DNA of 21,525 nucleotides, from assembly GCA_038525605.1 (NCBI GenBank), contig JBCBHL010000089.1, positions 1 through 21,525 on the forward strand, written 5' to 3'. A program made the position numbers and the translations under genes. The notes beneath the pieces were generated by a model that saw nothing but the letters and a program-made list of their open reading frames with translations, ran no database searches and was not told the DNA's origin. Shown here piece after piece: positions 15,801-21,525 of this stretch. Source of the DNA: JANSWY01 sp038525605 (GTDB lineage: Bacteria > Bacteroidota > Bacteroidia > Cytophagales > Cyclobacteriaceae). Positions within the stretch are counted from its first letter, which is position 1; the number at the start of each line of letters is the position of its first letter.

Positions 15801-16808
15801 ATGAAAAAGGTAGGGATAAAAGATATTGCTAGAGAGACAAACCTTTCTATTTCAACGGTTTCCAGGGTAATGAATGGAAAAGCCGAGGAATTCAGAATAA
15901 GTAAACAATCACAAGAAATCATTTTAGAAACAGCAAAAAGACTTGACTATAATGCAAATTACGCGGCTGCAAATCTTAGGTACGGAAAAAGCAATACGAT
16001 TGCGTTGGTGATACCAACATTAAGCAATCCTTTCTTTGCTCGTTTGGCCAGTGAAATAAATGATGATTTCATTACTGAAGGTTACAGCACAATTCTTGGG
16101 GAAAGTGGGGAAAAAATTGAATTAGAAGAAAATATTCTTAAAACACTTGTATCCAGAGACGTGGACGGACTGGTGATCGCTCCATGCACTGATTCATTTG
16201 AACACATTCTCCGCTTGCGAGACAGGGGACTTCCAATAGTTTGTATGGATAGGTATTTTAAGAACCTGAATATCCCTTACGTTTCGACAGATAACTACAA
16301 GGGTTCATATATGGCCACCAAACTATTAATCGAAAATGGACATAAGGATATTTTAGCGATCCAGGGAGTAAAGAAATCTACGCCCAACAATCAACGATTA
16401 GCAGGTTTCAAAGCAGCACTGATGGAGGAGGGAATAGATACATTCACAGTCGCTGGAAATGATTTCACTGCACAAAATGGCTACCTGGAAACACGGCTTG
16501 CATTCCAGAAAGTAAGCAAACCAACTGCTATTTTGGCTTTCAGTAATACCATTGCATTAGGTTGCCTGAAAGCAATAAAAGAAAAAAAATTGAACGTTCC
16601 CGAGGATGTTTCTTTGATATGCTTCGACGATCACCCCTATTTAGATTTTCTATCCACTCCTTTAACGTGCATAGTACAACCGGAAACTGAGATAGCGAAA
16701 CTATCAGCGAGATTTTTATTTGCTAATATAAACAAGACCCCTTTAGAGTCCGATCAAGTACTCCTGGAACCATCCATTAAGATGAGAGATTCCATTAAAA
16801 AGCTTTGA
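15801..16808 (+). CDS. LacI/GalR-family transcriptional regulator
   Basis: This 335-residue regulator has an N-terminal helix-turn-helix (GIKDIARETNLSISTVSRVMNG, residues 5-26) and a hinge helix region (NANYAAANLRYGKSNTIALVIP, 51-72). A periplasmic-binding-like effector domain follows (NPFFARLASEIND, DGLVIAPCTDSF, VSTDNYKGSYMATKLLIENGH, FDDHPYLDFLSTPLT). It is transcribed divergently from susC, and a perfect palindrome suited to the family lies between them. It most likely represses, or in some Bacteroidota LacI regulators activates, the SusCD operon in response to ribose or a riboside. The hinge lacks the usual AR-L order (AANLR instead), a small deviation. The effector is unknown. Confidence 0.93.
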   Translation: MKKVGIKDIARETNLSISTVSRVMNGKAEEFRISKQSQEIILETAKRLDYNANYAAANLRYGKSNTIALVIPTLSNPFFARLASEINDDFITEGYSTILGESGEKIELEENILKTLVSRDVDGLVIAPCTDSFEHILRLRDRGLPIVCMDRYFKNLNIPYVSTDNYKGSYMATKLLIENGHKDILAIQGVKKSTPNNQRLAGFKAALMEEGIDTFTVAGNDFTAQNGYLETRLAFQKVSKPTAILAFSNTIALGCLKAIKEKKLNVPEDVSLICFDDHPYLDFLSTPLTCIVQPETEIAKLSARFLFANINKTPLESDQVLLEPSIKMRDSIKKL

Positions 16809-17016
16809 GTCACCTAACCTCAAGACCCTACCCATTTTCAAAAAATATTTAAAATTAGCTCAAATCCTACAACTATCGAAAATGATTTAGATAGTCCCTT
16901 CAGTGCTAAAATATTATCTATTCTACTACATCAAGAACGAAATCACAATTCAATACGTAAATCTTCATTCTACTATAAAGAGAATTGAATAATCTTCATC
17001 CAGTAGTTTTCTTAAT
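16809..17016. other. Noncoding stretch between the regulator gene and the insertion sequence
   Basis: These 208 AT-rich bases contain no convincing ORF, RNA gene or strong terminator hairpin. A 9-base direct repeat AATCTTCAT occurs twice within about 35 bases, with a short ATTCAAT/ATTGAAT inverted pair around it. The left end holds the original 3' end of the YHYH gene. Before the insertion its minus-strand frame would have read GAA AGA AAT TAA, ending at 17013-17015. Confidence 0.6.
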
Positions 17017-17024
17017 TTCTTTCA
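17017..17024 (+). repeat. Target-site duplication, left copy
   Basis: TTCTTTCA lies directly outside the left terminal inverted repeat and recurs exactly at 18030-18037 outside the right one. Eight bases is the usual target duplication of IS1595-family elements. Confidence 0.9.
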
Positions 17025-17035
17025 TTGAATTAGGC
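17025..17035 (+). repeat. Left terminal inverted repeat of the IS
   Basis: TTGAATTAGGC is an exact inverted match to 18019-18029. It is followed by a transposase leader of about 87 bases that includes AT-rich promoter-like sequence. Confidence 0.9.
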
Positions 17036-17122
17036 GCTTTATCTATATCAAAATAAAGCTCATGGATATTGCATAAATATCTGATATTTAGTATCTTATA
17101 TATACATTAGAGCGATAATAAT

Positions 17123-18016
17123 ATGGAGAAAAAGTACCAAAGTTTAAGTTTGTTCGAGTTTCAGTCTCAATTCCCCGATGACGATGCATGTTATCAGTAT
17201 CTGGCCAGGAGAAAATGGCCTGATGGGTTCAAATGTGAAAAATGTGGTCACCACCACTACTGTAAAGGCAAGCAAAAGCATACTCGCCAATGTACTAAAT
17301 GTCGCCACCAGGAATCACCTACATCTAATACTTTATTTCATAAGGTGAAATTCCCTATTCTGAAAGCTTTCTACATTGTCTACTTTATCTCCACCAACAA
17401 GAAGGGAATCTCATCAACTGAACTAAGCCGTAAACTCTCCCTGCGTCAAAAGACTTGTTGGAGTTTCAAACGAAAAGTGATGAAAGCAATGAAAAGTAGC
17501 GGTAATTACCCTTTGACAGGTAAAGTAGAAGTAGATGAATTTGTTGTAGGTCAACAGGAAGAAGGTACAAAGGGCAGGCAAAACAAGAACAAACAACTCG
17601 CTGTAATGGCTATCGAACGCAGAGAAAGGGGTATTTCAAGAATCTATGCCAAGGTCATCCCCAATGCTAGTAGCAAGTCTTTTAGGCCTTTCTTTGAACG
17701 ACAAATTAGTAAAGATGCACACATTAAAACCGATCAATGGAGAGGTTACAAGCCCTTAACAGATCAATATACTCACCTTGAGCAAGTCCCTTCAGGTAAG
17801 AAGGGAAATAACTTTGCTGATATGCATCGCGCCATCATGATGCTGAAGGCTTGGTTGAGAGGAACACATCATGCTGTCAGAGACTTACAAGAATACTTAA
17901 ACGAGTATACTTACAGGTTTAACCGTTCTAATATGAAACAAGGAGTATTTCAGAATCTAATTGATCGGATGTTAACTGCAGAACCGGTTTTTGTCAAACA
18001 ATTACCTAGTGACTAA
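17123..18016 (+). CDS. IS1595-family transposase
   Basis: This 297-residue transposase has the IS1595 (ISXO2-like) layout. A zinc-ribbon at the N-terminus has two Cys pairs (Cys38/Cys41 in CEKC and Cys57/Cys60 in CTKC). A helix-turn-helix-like stretch follows (GISSTELSRKLSLRQKTCWSFKRKV, about 95-119). The catalytic domain has Asp138 in KVEVDEFVVG and Asp204 in IKTDQWRGY. The C-terminal HRAIMMLKAWLRGTHHAVRDLQEYLNEYTYRFNR region is the usual family ending and holds the third acidic or polar residue, which I cannot fix with certainty. The frame is unbroken, so the enzyme may be active. It ends only 13 bases inside the right end of the element and overlaps the convergent YHYH stop codon. Confidence 0.94.
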   Translation: MEKKYQSLSLFEFQSQFPDDDACYQYLARRKWPDGFKCEKCGHHHYCKGKQKHTRQCTKCRHQESPTSNTLFHKVKFPILKAFYIVYFISTNKKGISSTELSRKLSLRQKTCWSFKRKVMKAMKSSGNYPLTGKVEVDEFVVGQQEEGTKGRQNKNKQLAVMAIERRERGISRIYAKVIPNASSKSFRPFFERQISKDAHIKTDQWRGYKPLTDQYTHLEQVPSGKKGNNFADMHRAIMMLKAWLRGTHHAVRDLQEYLNEYTYRFNRSNMKQGVFQNLIDRMLTAEPVFVKQLPSD

Positions 18017-19026
18017 ATGCCTAATTCAATTCTTTCAAATACTTGAGATGTAATCGTTCCATCAGGATCATTATATTCAAATGTGTAGAAGCCATCGATA
18101 TCCCAAAAATAGACTACAGAACCCTGCTCGCCATTTACTTCATAAAACAAAGAATAGCCCATCTCATTTTCATTTTGAACCATGTCTGTAATAATACCAC
18201 CTCCAGAGTCGGCAAATTGCGACAGAAATGCTCTGATTTGGCTCTCTGGCCTGAAACCGTCAGCTACTGGCTGTGACGCTATTTTTGTGATTGGCGAAGA
18301 ACCAGATAAAGTCACTTTACCTCTAAATTTTTCAAAAATAAAAGGAAACTCCTCCAAGGCATGATAGTGATACTCACCATCATCGTGAAAATGTCCATTG
18401 AAGTCATCTAACGGTTGTACCATAGATCCATCCGACTCTCTCGTCCCATAGATCGGAAATCCGTCCAAAGCAAAAGCGATAGGATTATTGTCGCTGGTCT
18501 GTAGGTGCAGAGGTGCTATATGATAATGATAATCATCATCAACCCCTGCCTGGCCTCCAAACTCATCTAATTCTCCGGTATCATTTAAAATTCGTCCATC
18601 CTCACCAATCGGATTAAAAATCGGAACTCCATTTATGGCGATCGCAACCGCTCCTTCTCTCAAATCTGTTTCTAAGGATATCTCTTCGCTACTGATTTCT
18701 GGTCTGAGAGGGATTGCCCAGGAATCGTAGTTATGAGGCACTACAACTCTGTCATCTGAAACCGTAATTCCAACCATCATGCGGTGATTTGCTATGCCAT
18801 TTGAGTTGACAAAAAAATGATCGGCATCAGAATTAGTAGATAAAACCCCATCGTATTGCAAAAATAGACTACTTAAAGACGCCACATCGTTCACCTGATC
18901 TGTTGAGATAGGTTCAACTTCATTTTCGTCATCAGCACATGAAATCATGAAGAGAGTACCGAACAAAAGAACCCATGACAACCACAACCTTATCTGGGAT
19001 ACATTTCTATTTCCATCAAAAAACAT
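18013..19026 (-). CDS. YHYH-domain lipoprotein with C-terminus rewritten by an IS insertion
   Basis: This 337-residue putative lipoprotein has a signal running to LFMISC (Cys30). It carries two YHYH motifs, at 166-169 (DDDYHYHIAPLHL) and 219-222 (DGEYHYHALEEFP), separated by FALDGFPIYGTRESDG, which is the pattern of the YHYH domain family (PF14240). The function of the family is not established; the clustered histidines suggest metal binding. The last five residues, IELGI, and the TAG stop come from the right end of the IS. The uninterrupted gene would have ended ...VFERN followed by TAA. The protein is therefore almost intact (one residue replaced by five). Any original terminator is now on the far side of the element. 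Confidence 0.88.
   Translation of the reverse strand: MFFDGNRNVSQIRLWLSWVLLFGTLFMISCADDENEVEPISTDQVNDVASLSSLFLQYDGVLSTNSDADHFFVNSNGIANHRMMVGITVSDDRVVVPHNYDSWAIPLRPEISSEEISLETDLREGAVAIAINGVPIFNPIGEDGRILNDTGELDEFGGQAGVDDDYHYHIAPLHLQTSDNNPIAFALDGFPIYGTRESDGSMVQPLDDFNGHFHDDGEYHYHALEEFPFIFEKFRGKVTLSGSSPITKIASQPVADGFRPESQIRAFLSQFADSGGGIITDMVQNENEMGYSLFYEVNGEQGSVVYFWDIDGFYTFEYNDPDGTITSQVFERIELGI
18019..18029 (-). repeat. Right terminal inverted repeat of the IS
   Basis: Plus strand GCCTAATTCAA is the exact reverse complement of the left end. On the minus strand it encodes residues near the new C-terminus of the YHYH protein. Confidence 0.9.
18030..18037 (+). repeat. Target-site duplication, right copy
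   Basis: TTCTTTCA is identical to 17017-17024 and directly abuts the right end of the IS. On the minus strand it covers the codons for Glu-Arg at the end of the original YHYH gene. Confidence 0.9.
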
Positions 19027-19349
19027 ACAGTCAACGTTTCAAGTTATTCACCTTCAAATAAGAATAATGTAATATGATCAATTTTGGTTTAATTCTACAA
19101 AAAGAGGAAGCCAAATATGCTCAATAAAAAAGTCTCTCACATCACTTCCCAACAGATGAGACAATTCCCTGTAAATCTAATACTGTTAACAATCGCATGT
19201 ATCCCTACTATACTTAGTCTCTATTAGCCGATAAATCGAAAGAAGTATTTCAAAAATTTCTGTAAAAAGCCAGAATCAGCTGTTTAGGTGATCATTGTTA
19301 CAAACAAGAATTTCAAAACACCGTATCTTTAAATCAAGAAAAATGGCAG
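19027..19349. other. Divergent intergenic region between the YHYH and SulP genes
   Basis: These 323 AT-rich bases should hold the promoters of both flanking genes. I found no clean Bacteroidota promoter pair. TATCTTTA at 19324-19331 resembles the -7 element TAnnTTTG, but the nearest upstream TTG is 26 bases away, which is too far. A 36-codon ORF with a purine-rich leader is listed separately. No tRNA, strong hairpin or repeat was noticed. Confidence 0.5.
19117..19227 (+). CDS. Possible small membrane protein (36 residues)
   Basis: An ATG at 19117 follows AGAGGAAG, a ribosome-binding-like purine run, by five bases. It opens a frame of 36 codons ending in TAG. The N-terminal half is basic and polar (MLNKKVSHITSQQMRQF). 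The C-terminal half, NLILLTIACIPTILSLY, is hydrophobic enough for one membrane span. It lies upstream of, and in the same direction as, the SulP transporter. I recognise no family, and chance is a fair alternative in AT-rich sequence. Confidence 0.25.
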   Translation: MLNKKVSHITSQQMRQFPVNLILLTIACIPTILSLY

Positions 19350-21080
19350 ATGAAAATAAGTAATAATTCTCTTTCAATTGCAACCTGGTTAAAAGACTAT
19401 AAAAAGGAATACCTCAGAGGAGACATCTATGCAGGCATTACGGTAGGAATTATGTTAATTCCTCAAGGCATGGCCTATGCACTAATAGTGGGCGTACCTC
19501 CTGTGTATGGGCTTTATGCAGCAATTATTCCACAAATAGTATATGCTTTATTGGGAACCTCCCGAAAGCTCTCCATTGCGCCTGTGGCTACAGACTCACT
19601 GATAGTTGCATCCGGACTATCCACCATTGCCGTAACTGGAACTGAAAATTTTCTGACATTAACAATCATTCTAGCCTTAATTGTTGGAATCATTCAGTTA
19701 ATTCTGGGACTCGTAAGAATGGGTTTCATTACTAATTTGCTTTCAAGACCTGTCATTACAGGTTTTACTGCAGCAGCAGCGGTAATTATTGGGACAAGCC
19801 AATTAAAACACCTTTTCGGAATAACTGCTCAAAATAAGTTTGATATTGTCAATGCATTTGCGGAGATTTTTTCAAAACATGACTCTATCCAATGGCTGGC
19901 TTTGCTGATTGGCCTGATGGGAATAGCGATCATCGTTATCAGCAAGAAAATCTCCAAAGTCATTCCAGGATCATTGATTGCGGTCTTAATCAGCATTGCC
20001 TTGGTATATTTCTTTGGTTGGAATCATGAGCAAATTGCAATTTTAAAAGAAATACCTCAGGGGATTCCATCCTTTGAAGCTCCATCGGTCTCATTCAATG
20101 ATATTCAGATGCTTCTTCCACTTGCACTTACTTTGGCGTTGATATCTTTTATGGAGAGTTATTCAATTGCCAAAGCGATAGAAGGTCCGAGTAAAAATCA
20201 CAAAATCAACCCTAATCAGGAGTTAATTGCGTTGGGATCAGCTAATATCATTGGTTCATTATTTCAATCTTTTCCTACAGCTGGAGGTTTCTCAAGATCT
20301 GCCGTAAATAATGAGGCAGGAGCTAACACGCCATTGGCATCAGTAATAAGTTCCATTATTGTGGCGCTTACTTTGATCTTTTTAACACCGGTATTCTATT
20401 ACCTTCCCAAAGCTGTATTAGCTTCAATTATACTGGTCTCAATTGTCAACTTGGTTGATGGAAAATACATCCGAAAACTATATTTCGACAACAAATTCGA
20501 GTTCCTGATAATGATCGTAACTTTTTTGACCACAGTTGTTTTTTCAATAGTAACAGGAATCATTACAGGCATTTCATTATCGATACTCTACCTGTTATTT
20601 AAATCGGCCTACCCACATATTGCTCAGTTGGGCAGGGTCAAAGATCATCATGAATTCAGAAACATAAAACGATTCAGAGATTTAGAAATATGGGAGGATG
20701 TCATCATTTTGAGGGTGGATGCCTCGTTATCTTTTATCAATATTCAGTATTTCAAAGACTATATTGACTTAGCATTGAATCACTCAGAAGCTACCATAAG
20801 AACAATTATACTGGATGCAGGTCCCATTAGTTTTATGGATGCTACCGCAGTTAATGGAATTAAAGAAATTATTTTGACGTTAAAAGAAAAAAATATCAAT
20901 TTCTTAATATGCGACATGATAGGACCTGTACGTGACACACTTCATAAATCAGGACTTTTAAGCATTATCAATGAGGAAAATGTATTCTTCAACTTAACAG
21001 AAGCTGTAAGATTTGCAACAACCAAAAATCAGGGTAGATACAAGGAATACGCTTTACAATCGAACATAAAAACACATTAA
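19350..21080 (+). CDS. SulP-family anion transporter with C-terminal STAS domain
   Basis: This 576-residue SulP/SLC26-type inner-membrane carrier probably moves sulfate, sulfite, bicarbonate or a related anion. The start MKISNNSLSIATWLKDYKKE precedes the classic first helices GDIYAGITVGIMLIPQGMAYA and GVPPVYGLYAA (48-58). Further signatures are LLSRPVITGFTAAAAVIIG and FPTAGGFSRSAVNNEAGANTPLA. The STAS domain starts near residue 445 (LEIWEDVIILRVDASLSFIN) and carries DAGPISFMDATAVNGIKE, where the usual phosphorylatable Ser/Thr position is Thr in DATA. The ATG at 19350 overlaps a six-codon frame starting at 19343, which looks accidental. The following persulfide-dioxygenase-like gene starts 39 bases later, which favours a sulfur-oxyanion substrate. 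Confidence 0.93.
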   Translation: MKISNNSLSIATWLKDYKKEYLRGDIYAGITVGIMLIPQGMAYALIVGVPPVYGLYAAIIPQIVYALLGTSRKLSIAPVATDSLIVASGLSTIAVTGTENFLTLTIILALIVGIIQLILGLVRMGFITNLLSRPVITGFTAAAAVIIGTSQLKHLFGITAQNKFDIVNAFAEIFSKHDSIQWLALLIGLMGIAIIVISKKISKVIPGSLIAVLISIALVYFFGWNHEQIAILKEIPQGIPSFEAPSVSFNDIQMLLPLALTLALISFMESYSIAKAIEGPSKNHKINPNQELIALGSANIIGSLFQSFPTAGGFSRSAVNNEAGANTPLASVISSIIVALTLIFLTPVFYYLPKAVLASIILVSIVNLVDGKYIRKLYFDNKFEFLIMIVTFLTTVVFSIVTGIITGISLSILYLLFKSAYPHIAQLGRVKDHHEFRNIKRFRDLEIWEDVIILRVDASLSFINIQYFKDYIDLALNHSEATIRTIILDAGPISFMDATAVNGIKEIILTLKEKNINFLICDMIGPVRDTLHKSGLLSIINEENVFFNLTEAVRFATTKNQGRYKEYALQSNIKTH

Positions 21081-21119
21081 TAACTCAGGAAATTTTTAAA
21101 ATATAAGATTTAAGCAGAT

Positions 21120-21525
21120 ATGAAAATAGAACAAATATATACCGGGTGTCTGGCACAAGGTGCCTATTATATAGAAAGTAATGGAGAGGCGGCAATCGTT
21201 GACCCATTGAGAGAAACTTCACCATATATCGATAAAGCTTCGAAAGAAGGCGCTAAAATTAAGTATATATTCGAAACCCACTTTCATGCAGATTTCGTTT
21301 CAGGTCATGTAGATTTAGCCGCTAAAACAGGGGCTAAAATAATATACGGCCCAAATGCAAAAACAAGTTATGAAATCCATGAAGCATCTGATGGTGAAAT
21401 TTTCGAATTAGGAAATGTAAAAATCAAAACCTTACACACCCCCGGTCATACAATGGAGAGCACTTCTTATCTTCTCTTAGATGAAAACAACGTGGAAAAA
21501 GCATTATTTAGTGGTGATACACTTT
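21120..21525 (+). CDS. Metallo-beta-lactamase-fold persulfide dioxygenase-like protein (5' part, runs off the window)
   Basis: The first 135 codons are visible, starting MKIEQIYTGCLAQGAYYIES. The metal site motif is THFHADFVSGH (His54, His56, Asp58, His63), followed by TLHTPGH with His110 and FSGDTL with Asp133. This pattern matches the ETHE1/persulfide dioxygenase-type hydrolases, which in Bacteroidota are often fused to rhodanese domains and oxidise glutathione or other low-molecular-weight persulfides to sulfite. The position after Asp58 is Phe rather than His, as I recall for this subgroup. The gene lies 39 bases after the SulP gene, so sulfite or sulfate export may be coupled to it. Whether rhodanese domains follow cannot be seen. 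Confidence 0.88.
   Translation, partial: MKIEQIYTGCLAQGAYYIESNGEAAIVDPLRETSPYIDKASKEGAKIKYIFETHFHADFVSGHVDLAAKTGAKIIYGPNAKTSYEIHEASDGEIFELGNVKIKTLHTPGHTMESTSYLLLDENNVEKALFSGDTL

Larger units (their letters stand above)
17025..18029 (+). mobile_element. Complete IS1595-like insertion sequence, 1005 bp
   Basis: The element starts with TTGAATTAGGC (17025-17035) and ends with the exact reverse complement (18019-18029). It encodes one intact transposase and is flanked by the 8-bp direct repeat TTCTTTCA. The inverted repeats continue with partial matching for about eight more bases. The perfect target duplication and intact transposase suggest a recent insertion. The target was the very end of the YHYH gene, which now borrows 17 bases of the element as coding sequence and stop. 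Confidence 0.92.

Noticed and set aside
17123..18016. Transposase considered as a domesticated or solitary gene because a neighbouring gene ends on top of it
   Set aside because: Matching terminal inverted repeats and an exact 8-bp target duplication show it is a complete ordinary IS; the overlap is explained by insertion into the end of the YHYH gene.
19324..19331. TATCTTTA as the -7 element of a SulP promoter
   Set aside because: It matches TAnnTTTG at all but the last base, but no TTG lies at the proper upstream distance; the nearest is 26 bases away.
19343..19363. Six-codon frame MADENK overlapping the SulP start, as a leader peptide
   Set aside because: It is too short and has no rare-codon or hairpin context; such frames arise by chance.

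Overview
The window looks like a draft-assembly scaffold from a member of the Bacteroidota, probably a marine or other environmental Cytophagales-type bacterium. The evidence is a SusC/SusD pair, many lipoprotein signals ending in Cys, AT-rich intergenic regions with weak ribosome binding sites, and protein families typical of that phylum. A run of 10 Ns (15545-15554) marks a scaffold gap. No rRNA, tRNA or CRISPR array was seen.

Region 1 (about 1-15533, all on the minus strand) is a nutrient-uptake locus read from right to left. In order it holds susC, susD, a sulfatase 3' remnant, ribokinase, an exported ADP-ribosylglycohydrolase-family enzyme, a DMT-type sugar permease, an exported nucleoside hydrolase, a formylglycine sulfatase, an AtoE-type short-chain fatty acid permease, and two tandem type-B carboxylesterase lipoproteins. 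The second esterase is broken at the left edge by an inverted junction. The core (SusCD, ADP-ribosylglycohydrolase, nucleoside hydrolase, permease, ribokinase) matches the ribose-scavenging rus locus known from Bacteroides thetaiotaomicron. The proposed route is: ribosides cross the outer membrane through SusCD, exported hydrolases release ribose, the permease imports it, and ribokinase makes ribose-5-phosphate. The sulfatase, the two esterases and the AtoE permease suggest the natural substrate is also sulfated and/or acylated.

Region 2 (15534-16808) is the control region and a divergent LacI-family regulator. The intergenic space carries a perfect 24-bp palindrome with a central ACGT, which is a very good LacI-type operator candidate. 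It also carries a 22-bp inverted repeat (21 of 22 matching) whose core recurs upstream of the sulfatase remnant and ribokinase.

Region 3 (17017-18037) is a complete IS1595-like insertion sequence with 11-bp terminal inverted repeats and an exact 8-bp target duplication. It landed at the last codon of a YHYH-domain lipoprotein gene (18013-19026, minus) and supplied that gene with a new short C-terminus and stop codon.

Region 4 (19027-21525) has a 323-bp divergent intergenic region with one possible 36-residue small membrane ORF, a SulP-family anion transporter with a STAS domain, and the start of a persulfide-dioxygenase-like metallo-beta-lactamase protein that runs off the window. The last two form a likely sulfur-metabolism operon.
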